A DNA stretch of 64,000 nucleotides from an uncultured Cellvibrionales bacterium (GCA_913019905.1 CAJVZD010000014.1:53733-117732), one strand, 5' to 3'; shown: positions 1 to 10,396, counted from the stretch's first letter. Numbers and translations are program-made. The notes: a model not told the origin generated them from the letters alone.

Positions 1-514
1 CTAATAAGTTTTTGACCGATCCGTTACCAAAACCCTTTTCTCTTTTTCGAATTAAGGTTAAATGTAAGTACGCATCCTTATAATTCGGGCATGGTTGATA
101 ACGTCCAGTACCGCGCGTATTAAACAACAACCCGCAGCGATAAAGGCCTTGCCAGTCGATATCATCCCAACTATCTTCCTCTGTTTTCGTTACCGTTATT
201 TTTTGTTCTGACAATATCTTCTCGCTGCCTTCTGCTACAGGAATTGTCCCTCCAGCATCAACAATTATGTTGGCAACAACGGCTTGTTCATTTTTTTGTT
301 TTTCTAGAAAAACCCGTGTCGATCGAACGGTATCGTCACAGTCAACGCCCCAATGTTTTTCCAGTAGATTTACGTCTACCGGAAACCGCTCGTTAGCTAA
401 ATCCTCCGAGCCTTGCTCGTCTGAAACAACTTTGCTTTGTTCTTTGTTCTCGCTGTTCACCACGGTTGAAAATAAAGACAACAATAGAAGTGCGGTAAAA
501 ATAATCTTGACCAT
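1..514 (-). CDS. Partial secreted protein of unknown function (C-terminus beyond window)
   Basis: An open frame runs leftwards from an ATG at 514-512 to the window edge without a stop, giving about 171 residues. The N-terminus (MVKIIFTALLLLSLFSTVVNS) is a clear Sec signal peptide, followed by an acidic, Lys/Glu-rich periplasmic-type region. Two Cys-containing stretches are visible (GVDCDDT and YRCGLLFN), and later YQPCPNYKD. I do not recognise the family. It is transcribed divergently from nirI, and the FNR-type box at 549-562 lies between the two genes, so it may share anaerobic or NO control; that is inference. The gene is truncated by the window, not by mutation. Confidence 0.6.
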   Translation of the reverse strand, partial: MVKIIFTALLLLSLFSTVVNSENKEQSKVVSDEQGSEDLANERFPVDVNLLEKHWGVDCDDTVRSTRVFLEKQKNEQAVVANIIVDAGGTIPVAEGSEKILSEQKITVTKTEEDSWDDIDWQGLYRCGLLFNTRGTGRYQPCPNYKDAYLHLTLIRKREKGFGNGSVKNLL

Positions 515-548
515 GAAGAAAGTCTAGCGGGTATTGAGTTGGGTTTTG

Positions 549-562
549 TTGACAAGGATCAA
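549..562 (+). promoter_or_regulatory. FNR/Dnr-type box upstream of nirI
   Basis: TTGAC-AAGG-ATCAA matches the TTGAT-N4-ATCAA consensus at 9 of 10 fixed positions. It lies about 70 bases before the nirI start, in the gap between nirI and the divergent secreted-protein gene. The regulator at 16040-16723 has the ETLSR recognition-helix motif expected to read this sequence. Confidence 0.75.
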
Positions 563-630
563 GTAAAGATCAAGGATTTAAGTCCATTCTTATTACCCTT
601 ATTGTAAACGGAATATTTAAAAGGGCTTCG

Positions 631-2163
631 ATGCGCGCGCGCTTTTACTCCGCTCTTCTGACATTGTTTTGGCTTCTATTTTGTGGGTCCGCAAATAGCT
701 ATGCGGCTCTGTCGGTCGATGACTTTCAGTTAAATGATATCGCCGTATGGTTTCCGAAAGCGACAAAACTGGGACCGACAAAAAATGGACCTACACACAA
801 AATCATATACGAGCAGGAACATATCGTTGGAGCACTAATCCTCAGTAGCGACATAAGTCCCATTTCAGCCTATTCCGGCAAACCTATTTCAACCTTGATC
901 GGATTAGGCATCGACGGTCGTATCGCAGGCCTGGCAATCGTCGCTCACGAAGAACCGATCTTAGTGGTTGGTATTGAAGAGAAGAAGCTTACCGATTTTG
1001 TCAACCAATATGTTGGTGTAAAAAGCTCCGAAAAAATTAGAGTGAACGCTTCAGACCGAAAAGGATTTAGAGGGGTTGATGGCATATCCGGCGCTACGAT
1101 AACAGCCATGGTCCTTAATCGTAGCATTATGTTATCAGTAAAAAAAATGGTTGATGCCTTAGAATGGCCGCCGCTTTCGCGTCCTGATACGACAATCAAA
1201 GAGAGACTACCTGATCCAACACTCGAACAACTCTGGCAGCCTCGCCTGGATAGCTGGCACGGACAAGATTTGAAAATATGGAGTATAGCCACGGCACTTT
1301 TCCTGCTGACACTCATTATGTTTTTTCAGGATTGGTTGGTCCGTAGACCTAAAATCTTTACACCTCTTAGGTATGGTTTTCTGACATTCACCGTTGTATT
1401 TATTGGCTATTTTTTCGCGGCACAACTTTCAATCATTAATGTCCTTGCCTTTATTCAAACCTATTCCAGCGGATTTACCTGGGAAACACTGTTAATTGAC
1501 CCGGGAATTTTCTTTCTGTGGTCATTTGTCGCCATATCGATTGTCCTGTGGGGACGAGGCGTTTTTTGCGGGTGGCTCTGTCCCTTTGGGGCCATGCAGG
1601 AACTTATACATGAAGTGGCGATACGTCTTCGAATTCCGAATTTCGAGTTCCCACCCATGGTTCACGAACGATTGTGGGCAATAAAATATATTCTTCTACT
1701 GCTCTTAATAGGAATTTCGATGGATTCCTTTTCCAGTGCAGCGAAGATCGCTGAAATCGAACCATTTAAAACAAGCTTAACGATGAAGTTTGATCGCGAG
1801 TGGCCATTTGTTCTGTACGCGGCCGCACTACTGGTCATCGCCGCATTTAATTCGAAATTCTATTGCAAGTACATCTGCACACTCGGTGCCAGCCTTAGTA
1901 TCCTGAGCCGATTTAAAATATTCGATTGGCTAAGGCGCCGAAATGAGTGCGGCAAGCCCTGTCAGGCCTGCGCAGCAAAGTGCCAAATCAATGCAATTAA
2001 ACCGACAGGCGAAATCATTTCCAGCGAATGTCACTACTGTTTCGATTGCCAGCTTACATACTGGGATGATCACAAGTGTCCACCGCTAACTGAGAAACGG
2101 AAAAAACGTGAACGAAGAAACGAAAAAAACGCATTAAAAGTCATCGACATTAGCAATAACTGA
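631..2163 (+). CDS. nirI: NirI/NosR-family membrane flavo-iron-sulfur protein
   Basis: The 510-residue protein has the NosR/NirI layout. A signal peptide is followed by a periplasmic FMN-binding domain with the flavinylation motif SGATIT (T158 the expected FMN-Thr), then several membrane helices. The membrane part carries polyferredoxin-type motifs: CGWLCP (intact CX3CP) and CKYICT, where the usual Pro is Thr. The C-terminal cytoplasmic part has two cluster motifs, CGKPCQACAAKC and CHYCFDCQ...KCP. NosR proteins are usually around 700 residues, so this is a short form. Its position directly before nirS makes NirI, needed for nirS expression or activity in other denitrifiers, the best name. It probably passes electrons across the membrane to the periplasm (family inference). 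Confidence 0.85.
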   Translation: MRARFYSALLTLFWLLFCGSANSYAALSVDDFQLNDIAVWFPKATKLGPTKNGPTHKIIYEQEHIVGALILSSDISPISAYSGKPISTLIGLGIDGRIAGLAIVAHEEPILVVGIEEKKLTDFVNQYVGVKSSEKIRVNASDRKGFRGVDGISGATITAMVLNRSIMLSVKKMVDALEWPPLSRPDTTIKERLPDPTLEQLWQPRLDSWHGQDLKIWSIATALFLLTLIMFFQDWLVRRPKIFTPLRYGFLTFTVVFIGYFFAAQLSIINVLAFIQTYSSGFTWETLLIDPGIFFLWSFVAISIVLWGRGVFCGWLCPFGAMQELIHEVAIRLRIPNFEFPPMVHERLWAIKYILLLLLIGISMDSFSSAAKIAEIEPFKTSLTMKFDREWPFVLYAAALLVIAAFNSKFYCKYICTLGASLSILSRFKIFDWLRRRNECGKPCQACAAKCQINAIKPTGEIISSECHYCFDCQLTYWDDHKCPPLTEKRKKRERRNEKNALKVIDISNN

Positions 2164-2202
2164 GAATCACTATAAATAAGGGTTAGTCAATATGAATATC
2201 CT

Positions 2203-2216
2203 TTGATACAAATCAA
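2203..2216 (+). promoter_or_regulatory. Perfect FNR/Dnr box, distal, upstream of nirS
   Basis: TTGAT-ACAA-ATCAA is a perfect consensus half-site pair in the nirI-nirS gap. A TATTCT element at 2238-2243 sits about 28.5 bases downstream of its centre, close to class II activation geometry. nirS can therefore have its own promoter besides any read-through from nirI. Confidence 0.85.
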
Positions 2217-2242
2217 CGGAATGCTCTGCGCCAATTGTATTC

Positions 2243-4052
<1,810 letters not shown>

Positions 4053-4078
4053 ACCCCTAACCAAGTAACTAGGTAAAG

Positions 4079-4108
4079 AAATTGCCCCCATAAATTGGGG
4101 GCAATTTT
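4079..4108 (+). terminator. Rho-independent terminator after nirS
   Basis: A perfect 11-bp stem AAATTGCCCCC / GGGGGCAATTT with a 7-base loop is followed by T residues, 26 bases after the nirS stop. Confidence 0.9.
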
Positions 4109-4142
4109 CGTATATCCTTTCGACATAAACCGTCGCTAAACC

Positions 4143-4167
4143 AAAATGCATTTAGGCATGCATTTTT
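4143..4167 (+). terminator. Second hairpin terminator after nirS
   Basis: A 9-bp stem AAAATGCAT / ATGCATTTT with a TTAGGC loop ends in a T run. It stands in tandem with the terminator at 4079-4108 and insulates nirS from the following operon. Confidence 0.55.
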
Positions 4168-4185
4168 CGACCAAGACAACAGCCT

Positions 4186-4228
4186 CTAGACAATAGTCCC
4201 AAGACAATAGTCCCAAGACAATAATCTC
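4186..4228. repeat. Three-copy 14-bp tandem repeat
   Basis: The unit AAGACAATAGTCCC occurs three times in a row (first copy begins CTAGACAATAG, third ends AATAATCTC). It lies between the nirS terminators and the norSY promoter; I assign it no function. Confidence 0.75.
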
Positions 4229-4353
4229 AATATGTTAATGCGTAAAAACGCAGTTCCTAATGCGACATTTATATTGAAATCCGAAAAACCTCAGCTCTTT
4301 TTGTATCCCTTAATATCCTCAACTCCCATTAGATCATATACCTCGACCAGACC

Positions 4354-4395
4354 TTGATGTACGTCAAGTGCAGTCTGAACGCACGCGTGTAAAGT
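4354..4395 (+). promoter_or_regulatory. FNR/Dnr-dependent promoter of the norSY operon
   Basis: The box TTGAT-GTAC-GTCAA (4354-4367) matches the consensus at 9 of 10 positions. A TAAAGT -10 element at 4390-4395 begins 29.5 bases from the box centre, which would place the box at -41.5 from a start near 4402. This is the classic class II activation spacing. The first gene begins at 4450 with a strong AAAGGAG site. Confidence 0.75.
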
Positions 4396-4449
4396 AAGCA
4401 TCAAGCTGTCGATGCAGCGGTATAGATTCGTTAATAAAGGAGTACGACA

Positions 4450-4614
4450 ATGCCGGAAGAAATAAAAGACGAAGACATAAAGGAAAATATTCCTCTGATG
4501 CAAAGAATTTTGGACAACCCGTTCATGCTGTTATTTATCGGCATCACATTTCCAACCATGCTTTACATCGTTTGGGGTGTTATGGAATTAATCTCACTGC
4601 CACTCGCCGACTAA
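4450..4614 (+). CDS. 54-residue single-helix membrane protein, likely small subunit of the NO reductase
   Basis: This short frame starts at an ATG behind a strong AAAGGAG site and is followed after 60 bases by the CuA subunit gene. The protein has a charged, acidic N-terminus (MPEEIKDEDIKEN), then one hydrophobic segment of about 25 residues (from FMLLFIG to VWGVMEL). It resembles in size and topology the single-helix accessory subunits of ba3-type heme-copper oxidases (subunit IIa); that is an analogy, not a sequence match. It is the first gene behind the FNR/Dnr promoter and is likely co-translated with norS and norY. Confidence 0.75.
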   Translation: MPEEIKDEDIKENIPLMQRILDNPFMLLFIGITFPTMLYIVWGVMELISLPLAD

Positions 4615-4674
4615 TCGAACCCGTTTTAGTCGTAGAGAACATCATCTTTACACAAAACAAGAAGGGAATAACTT

Positions 4675-5217
4675 ATGACTAGTATCTCCCCCCCCGCCAC
4701 GAAAGTCTGGTGGAAAGAGCCGATCGCAAAAGGCGAACTTATCTGGATATCTGTCGTCGTCGTGTGGGGGATAATTCTCACGCTGATGATGCCGTTCTGG
4801 CACATTTACGGAGAACAGAATCTATCCAGTGAAGCCTACCGTACAACCCCAGAGAACTACATGGAAAAAACGCAAGCCATGGTAGATCAGTACACGATTC
4901 GTAAAGAAGGTGAACGACAAGTTCCTGTTGTGAAACCTCCGGCCGGCATCGACATTTATATGGTCGGCCGCTTATGGGAATGGTGGCCGATTTTAGAGCT
5001 GAAAAAAGACGAGACCTACCGTTTACATGTTGCGTCGATTGACTGGCAACATGGATTTTCCCTACAGCCGACTAATTTAAACGTTCAAGTATTGCCTGGT
5101 TACGACATGGTTTTGACAGTAACACCCAATAAAACAGGGAAACACACGGTAGTTTGTAACGAATACTGCGGGATCGGCCACCATAACATGCTGGGCACGA
5201 TCTATGTTGTCGAATAG
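4675..5217 (+). CDS. norS: CuA-containing subunit II of sNOR-type nitric oxide reductase
   Basis: This 180-residue protein has one N-terminal membrane helix (about residues 22-45) and a periplasmic cupredoxin domain. The full CuA set is visible: H126 in DWQHGF, then C161-NEY-C165-GIG-H169-HN-M172. It should accept electrons from a periplasmic cytochrome c and pass them to the hemes of subunit I. An AAGAAGGGAATAACTT ribosome site precedes the ATG, and subunit I begins 9 bases after the stop. Alone it could be a cytochrome oxidase subunit II of the short B-type. The neighbouring subunit I and nirS point to sNOR, called norSY-senC in ammonia oxidisers. Confidence 0.8.
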   Translation: MTSISPPATKVWWKEPIAKGELIWISVVVVWGIILTLMMPFWHIYGEQNLSSEAYRTTPENYMEKTQAMVDQYTIRKEGERQVPVVKPPAGIDIYMVGRLWEWWPILELKKDETYRLHVASIDWQHGFSLQPTNLNVQVLPGYDMVLTVTPNKTGKHTVVCNEYCGIGHHNMLGTIYVVE

Positions 5218-5226
5218 GGGATCGAT

Positions 5227-6924
5227 ATGAATACAAATAATGATTTTAGAGTTTGTCCGGATACCGGACTAAAATGGCATCGGCCCGCAGAAAGACTGAT
5301 GAAGTTAAATGCGGTTGCAGCGGTTGTGTTTCTTCTTGTGGGCGGTTTCCTTGGGCTAGGGGTTGGATTAACCCGCTGGCCCGAAGTGCATTTACTCGGC
5401 CCCGATACTTTTTACCAAGTGCTAACTGCGCATGGCATTAACGTGTTGATATTCTGGATTATTTTTTTCGAAATGGCCGTACTGCAATTCGCCTCCTCGA
5501 CACTGTTAGGATGCCGTATTGCAACGCCCAAACTCGGCATGGTCGCTTTCTTGATGATGGTCGTCGGCGCGATACTCAATAATTATGCAGTGCTTGTCGT
5601 CGGTAACTCCAGCGTAATGATGACCTCGTATGTACCAATGCCCGCGGACACCTTGTTTTACGTCGGGCTGATTGTCTTTGCCGTCGGTGCGTTGATTAAC
5701 TGTTTTATTTTCCTGGGCACACTGGTAATTGCCAAAGAAGAAAAAACCTATGAGGGCTCTCTGCCACTTGTTTCATTTGGAGCTCTGACTGCCTGCATCA
5801 TCGCGATATTCACGATCGCGTCGGGCGCAGTCATATTGATACCCACCTTGTTATGGAATCTCGGCTTTATTAACAATATTGATGCGGGATTGTATCGACT
5901 AATATGGTGGGCCTTTGGCCATTCTTCACAGCAAATTAACGTCGCCGCACAAGTCTCTATCTGGTACGCCATTGCAGCTATTTTGTTCGGCGCTAAACCT
6001 TTGTCGGAAAAAGTAAGTCGCTTTGCCTTTTTACTTTACATCGCCGTATTACAACTCGCATCTGCACATCACTTGTTGGTAGACCCCGGTCTCAGCTCTG
6101 AATGGAAAATTTTCAATACAAGTTACGCCATGTACTTAGCCGTAATGGCCAGTATGGTTCACGGACTGACAGTTCCTGGCTCGATCGAACACGCTCAACG
6201 GGCGAGAGGATTAACCGCTGGTTTGTTCGAATGGTTGCGAAAAGCACCCTGGGGTAATCCGGTTTTTTCTGCAATGTTCATATCCCTTGTTGGATTTGGT
6301 GTGTTGGGCGGAATCACCGGCGTTGTCATGGGCACAGAGCAAATTAATTTACTGGTCCACAATACGCTTTACGTGCCTGGGCACTTTCACGCTACGGTCG
6401 TTATCGGCACCACACTCACCTTTATGGCATTGACATACTGGTTAGTTCCGATCATGTTCCGTCGCCAACTCATCATGAAAAAACTAGCGAGCTTGCAGCC
6501 CTGGTTGTTCGGTATCGGCATGAGCGGCGTTGCGTTGTTTCTTATGGGGGCAGGTACTTTAGGAGTACCACGACGTCACTGGGATATTTTGTTTACCAGC
6601 GCTGATGGCGGTTATGAATTTTCAGCCGCAGCATTAACCATGATGAGTTTAAACGGAATGTCGGTATTGCTTGCCTGTTTCGGCGGCGCCGCTTTCTGTG
6701 TGATCATCGTCGGCTCCTTATTGTTCGGGAAAAAGATTGGCGAAGATGAAAAAGTCGGTGAAGCGATGATTGTTCCCGCCGTAACGGATGAAGAGTACGC
6801 CACAAACAAAGAGCCCTTAACCATACCGGGTACGTTAGCGATGGTTTCCGTGTTTTTTGTCGCCTTTGCGTTGTATTACTTTATCAATTGGAAGTATCTC
6901 TCTGAAACGTGGGGATTGAGCTAG
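5227..6924 (+). CDS. norY: Heme-copper subunit I lacking the active-site Tyr: sNOR-type nitric oxide reductase
   Basis: The 565-residue integral membrane protein keeps all metal ligands of the superfamily: H69 (TAHG) and H388 for low-spin heme, H386 (GHFH) for high-spin heme, and H232, H281 and H282 for the CuB-type site. Oxidases of the A and B families have HPEVY or similar, with a Tyr four residues after the first CuB His that is cross-linked to it. Here the sequence is H232-SSQQ, so Gln236 stands in that place. Loss of this Tyr with a retained CuA partner is a hallmark of alternative NO reductases. With nirS upstream and senC downstream, the sNOR class (2 NO to N2O) is the best call. An atypical oxygen reductase is the alternative. 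Confidence 0.8.
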   Translation: MNTNNDFRVCPDTGLKWHRPAERLMKLNAVAAVVFLLVGGFLGLGVGLTRWPEVHLLGPDTFYQVLTAHGINVLIFWIIFFEMAVLQFASSTLLGCRIATPKLGMVAFLMMVVGAILNNYAVLVVGNSSVMMTSYVPMPADTLFYVGLIVFAVGALINCFIFLGTLVIAKEEKTYEGSLPLVSFGALTACIIAIFTIASGAVILIPTLLWNLGFINNIDAGLYRLIWWAFGHSSQQINVAAQVSIWYAIAAILFGAKPLSEKVSRFAFLLYIAVLQLASAHHLLVDPGLSSEWKIFNTSYAMYLAVMASMVHGLTVPGSIEHAQRARGLTAGLFEWLRKAPWGNPVFSAMFISLVGFGVLGGITGVVMGTEQINLLVHNTLYVPGHFHATVVIGTTLTFMALTYWLVPIMFRRQLIMKKLASLQPWLFGIGMSGVALFLMGAGTLGVPRRHWDILFTSADGGYEFSAAALTMMSLNGMSVLLACFGGAAFCVIIVGSLLFGKKIGEDEKVGEAMIVPAVTDEEYATNKEPLTIPGTLAMVSVFFVAFALYYFINWKYLSETWGLS

Positions 6925-6995
6925 CGTGGCTAACTCAATAGAGATTTCACTGTCCAGCCTTTCGCATCTATTGGTGAAAAGAGGCGAGAATTAGT

Positions 6996-7853
6996 ATGTT
7001 TGCGCAGATCGTAGATATATTTAAGTTACGCATTGGAGTCCTAATGGCAGTGACGGCCTTGGCAGGGTTTACCGTTACTCCAGGCATAGAGCTTTCAAGT
7101 CCCGAAATACTGATCCTTGTTCTTTCAGTATTAGGGGCTTCTGCTGCCGCAGGCGCCTTTAATCAATATGCTGAAAGGGATTTGGATGCGCTGATGGAGC
7201 GCACCAAATCGCGACCATTTGTGACTGGAGCCGCAAACCACGGACAAAAATGGCTGTGGATTATCGCTAGCCTGTTACTGGTTTCGGTCGGTACTGCCTG
7301 CTGGATGTTCAACCTCGCGGTGGGCTTTCATGTATTCATGGGGGCCTTTATTTACGGCATTATTTATACACTGTGGCTTAAAAGACGAACTGTGTGGAAT
7401 ATTGTAGTGGGAGGTGCGGCGGGAAGTTTTGCTGTGCTGGCGGGAGCGTCAGCCGCCGACCCCACGCTAAATATGTCTTCAATTTTGCTGGCAGTGGTTT
7501 TATTTTTGTGGACGCCCCCGCATTTTTGGGCACTGGCAATTACCATGCGAAAAGACTATACCGCTGCCGGCGTACCGATGTTACCCGTCGTTAAGGGCGA
7601 CGAAGCCGCCGCAAAAATCATCTTCTTTAGTGTACTAGTTCTAGTGGCGGCATCTCTGCTACCCGGTTTGTTTGGTATGGGATGGATTTATCTCGCTGGA
7701 GCGACTGTCGGTGGCGCCTGTTTCATCTGGACCGCGATTACCATGATGAAAGACACGAATCCTAAAACGGCCATCCATTGTTTCATTGCATCTATCGTGC
7801 AATTAACTTTGTTGCTGATTACCGCAATCGCCGATCCGTTAATTTTGGGATAA
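6996..7853 (+). CDS. ctaB: Heme O synthase (protoheme IX farnesyltransferase)
   Basis: CtaB/CyoE attaches a farnesyl group to heme b to give heme O, the precursor of heme A. The 285-residue polytopic UbiA-family protein has the prenyl-diphosphate/Mg signature NQYAERDLDALMERT followed by KSRP, and a second conserved loop, KRRTVWNIVVGG. It sits between subunit I and senC in the same direction. The NO reductase, or the other heme-copper protein downstream, therefore probably uses heme O or A. The start is 71 bases after norY, with GAGGCGAGAATTAGT as a weak ribosome site. Confidence 0.93.
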   Translation: MFAQIVDIFKLRIGVLMAVTALAGFTVTPGIELSSPEILILVLSVLGASAAAGAFNQYAERDLDALMERTKSRPFVTGAANHGQKWLWIIASLLLVSVGTACWMFNLAVGFHVFMGAFIYGIIYTLWLKRRTVWNIVVGGAAGSFAVLAGASAADPTLNMSSILLAVVLFLWTPPHFWALAITMRKDYTAAGVPMLPVVKGDEAAAKIIFFSVLVLVAASLLPGLFGMGWIYLAGATVGGACFIWTAITMMKDTNPKTAIHCFIASIVQLTLLLITAIADPLILG

Positions 7854-7855
7854 CA

Positions 7856-8803
7856 ATGAAAAAAACTCTACTTTTGGCAGTCGTGCTGGCCACTATATGT
7901 GCGCCCCCAATCTTCGCACAGGAAACTGTTGAGCCGGGAGAAACACCTCACCAGCATGAAATGGCCGCTACGTTTAAACGCGAAAATGCGTTAGCTATTA
8001 GTCAGTCAGCGGTAGGAAATTCAGTAGCAGACTTCAAATTTGTCAGCACTCGTGAAGAAAAAAAACAACTCTCTGATTATGCTGGAAAGCCCCTTATTAT
8101 CAGCCTGATTTACACTTCCTGTTACCATATCTGCCCGACTACGACCCAGCACTTGAACAAAGTGGTCAATAAAGCGAAGAAAGTACTGGGCGACGACTCA
8201 TTTAACGTTATTACTATTGGATTTGATACGGCCAACGACACGGCAAAAACAATGGGAGCATTTGCCAAACAGCAATCGGTTAACGAAGAAAACTGGGATT
8301 TTTTGGCGACTGATAAAAATACAGTTTTTCAGTTATCCCAAGATCTGGGTTTCCAGTTTATTCGGTCACCGAGCGGCTTTGACCATCTGATTCAAACCAC
8401 CCTATTGGATAGCAAAGGCGTCGTTGTGCGGCAGGTATACGGGATGACTTTTGAAACACCCCATCTAGTGGGACCGTTAAAGCAATTAGTCTTTTCAGAA
8501 AATATTGATCACTCGCTGTTTCAGGAGATTAGCGCAAAGATTCGTCTATTTTGTACCGTTTACGATCCCTACTCAGACAGCTACCAATTTGACTATTCCA
8601 TTTTTGTCGGCCTATTTGTCGGGTTGTTTGTCGGAGGTCTGATGGTATTTTTTGTGTTGCGCGAATGGCGCCACAGCAACTCAAGCAGAGCGCAATTGAA
8701 AACGAATCAATCGAGTAGCGTCGCTGAGAATGAACCAGCGGTGACTGGGTATCCAAAAATGTCCGTCAAACAACCCGCGCCGACGCTAGAAGTCGTTGAA
8801 TAA
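7856..8803 (+). CDS. senC: SenC/Sco1-family copper chaperone with C-terminal membrane anchor
   Basis: The start is the ATG at 7856, two bases after the ctaB stop; it gives a clean signal peptide (MKKTLLLAVVLATICA...FAQ). The Sco thioredoxin fold has the copper motif CYHICP and the distal His in FDHLIQTTL. Sco proteins deliver copper to CuA sites, which fits norS. Unusually, a tail of about 100 residues holds a glycine-rich membrane helix (IFVGLFVGLFVGGLMVFFVL) and a hydrophilic C-terminus, so the protein is anchored at its C-terminal side. senC is the standard third gene of norSY clusters. Confidence 0.88.
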   Translation: MKKTLLLAVVLATICAPPIFAQETVEPGETPHQHEMAATFKRENALAISQSAVGNSVADFKFVSTREEKKQLSDYAGKPLIISLIYTSCYHICPTTTQHLNKVVNKAKKVLGDDSFNVITIGFDTANDTAKTMGAFAKQQSVNEENWDFLATDKNTVFQLSQDLGFQFIRSPSGFDHLIQTTLLDSKGVVVRQVYGMTFETPHLVGPLKQLVFSENIDHSLFQEISAKIRLFCTVYDPYSDSYQFDYSIFVGLFVGLFVGGLMVFFVLREWRHSNSSRAQLKTNQSSSVAENEPAVTGYPKMSVKQPAPTLEVVE

Positions 8804-8818
8804 CGGAATCCCACAGAA

Positions 8819-10396
8819 GTGATAAGACAATTCGAACAGCTGTTATTAAACGCCTTCCAACTGATTGAAGATGGCTTCAATCAAATTTTCGGCAATCGCT
8901 GGAATCCCTGGTACCAGCTCGGTGCACTGTCGTTTTATTTCTTTTGGATTATTATAGTTAGTGGCCTCTATCTGTTTATCTTCTTTGATACCAGTATCAC
9001 TGGCGCTTATGAGTCTGTGCAATCACTGACTCTCGGGCAATGGTACGCCGGTGGCATCATGCGCAGCTTGCATCGATATGCTTCTGACGGAATGGCAATT
9101 ACCGTCACTCTTCATCTAATACGGGAATTTTCTCTCGGTCGTTTTCGTGGCGCACGCTGGTTTTCATGGTTTTCTGGCGTTCCTCTACTGTGGCTGTTAT
9201 TTGCATCCGCAATTGGAGGATATTGGCTTGTTTGGGATCAGCTCGCCCAATACATTGCAGAGGTCACTTCAGAATGGTTTGGCTGGCTGCCGGTCATTGG
9301 AGATTCTCTCGCTCGTAATTTTGTCTCTACAAAAACGCTGAGTGACCGATTTTTCTCACTGCTGGTCTTTATGCATATCGCTATCCCGCTATTTCTTTTA
9401 CTGGGAATGTTTATTCATATAAAACGAATCAAATTAGCTAAAACAAACCCACCAAAAGGCCTGGCCCGAGGCGTATTAGCTGCGCTGCTTTTACTGTCCA
9501 TTATCAAACCGGCCCTAAGCATGCAACAAGCCGAACTGTCTCTGCTCGTTACCGATATTAATATGGATTGGATCTACTTGAATGTCTATCCATTATTGGA
9601 CATCTGGGGAGCGGCTTACGTGTGGCTTTTACTGGTTGGTATTTCGACCGTGCTAGCAATGCTACCGTGGCTGTCTCCAGAAAAGAGCGATGCTCTTCGC
9701 GTGGCGGCAGTTAATCCTGAGAATTGCAACGGCTGTAGCTGGTGCTTTCAGGACTGTCCCTACGAAGCGATTACCATGGTTGACCACGAATTTAAAAAAG
9801 GCCATAAACAGGCAGAAGTAGACGCAGATCTTTGTACCGCTTGTGGGATTTGCGCTGGATCTTGTCCGTCGGCAACACCCTTTCGCCATGTCGATGAACT
9901 GGTGTCCGGGATCGAAATACCTGACTTTTCCATAGACCGCCTCCGAGAAGAAACCGACCGACAACTCGCCCACCTGGATGGCAACGAACAAATTGTCGTC
10001 TTTGGGTGTGACCACGCCTTAAATGTCAAAACGATAGCCGATCGGCAAACTGCGGTCATCAGTCTTCCTTGCAGTGGATTATTGCCACCATCTTTTGCCG
10101 ACTATATATCCCGCAAAGAAGCCATTAAGGGTGTTTTGATCAGCGGCTGCAGTGGTGAAGACTGTTTTTTCCGTAAAGGCAGCGACTGGACTGAGCAACG
10201 CTTTCATCGCCAACGCATGCCTCATTTGCGAACCAAGGCCGGCGCCGAAAAAGTCCAAATTTTTTGGGCGGGACCCCGGGAAGAAAAAAAGCTCGATCAG
10301 GCCGTCGATCGCTACCGTCGAGAACTCAGAGAAGCCCACCCCCATGCAGGGGATCCGAGCTCTCAACCCAAAACAAAGGAAATATCCAATGTTTAG
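8819..10396 (+). CDS. Cytochrome b / dicluster ferredoxin / MvhD-like fusion
   Basis: Three modules are visible. Residues 1 to about 280 are a cytochrome b6/b N-terminal domain, with two His pairs each 14 residues apart (SLHRYASD...LHLI and FMHIAIP...FIHIK), the ligands of two b hemes. Then come two 4Fe-4S motifs, CNGCSWCFQDCP and CTACGICAGSCP. The last 150 residues resemble the MvhD/FrhD hydrogenase iron-sulfur subunit (FGCDHAL, LPCSGLLPPSF, SGCSGEDC). The start is a GTG 15 bases after senC with only a weak ribosome site. It could link the quinone pool to a cytoplasmic low-potential or thiol donor (inference). Its place in a norSY operon suggests an electron-input role. Confidence 0.82.
   Translation: MIRQFEQLLLNAFQLIEDGFNQIFGNRWNPWYQLGALSFYFFWIIIVSGLYLFIFFDTSITGAYESVQSLTLGQWYAGGIMRSLHRYASDGMAITVTLHLIREFSLGRFRGARWFSWFSGVPLLWLLFASAIGGYWLVWDQLAQYIAEVTSEWFGWLPVIGDSLARNFVSTKTLSDRFFSLLVFMHIAIPLFLLLGMFIHIKRIKLAKTNPPKGLARGVLAALLLLSIIKPALSMQQAELSLLVTDINMDWIYLNVYPLLDIWGAAYVWLLLVGISTVLAMLPWLSPEKSDALRVAAVNPENCNGCSWCFQDCPYEAITMVDHEFKKGHKQAEVDADLCTACGICAGSCPSATPFRHVDELVSGIEIPDFSIDRLREETDRQLAHLDGNEQIVVFGCDHALNVKTIADRQTAVISLPCSGLLPPSFADYISRKEAIKGVLISGCSGEDCFFRKGSDWTEQRFHRQRMPHLRTKAGAEKVQIFWAGPREEKKLDQAVDRYRRELREAHPHAGDPSSQPKTKEISNV

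Noticed and set aside
267..527. 86-codon plus-strand frame at the left edge
   Set aside because: It is the antisense shadow of the signal-peptide protein on the minus strand, which has the coherent leader and composition.
5227..6924. Calling norY an aa3 or ba3 cytochrome oxidase
   Set aside because: The active-site Tyr is absent (Gln236) and the gene lies in a nir context, so NO reductase is more likely. The oxidase reading is kept as the alternative.
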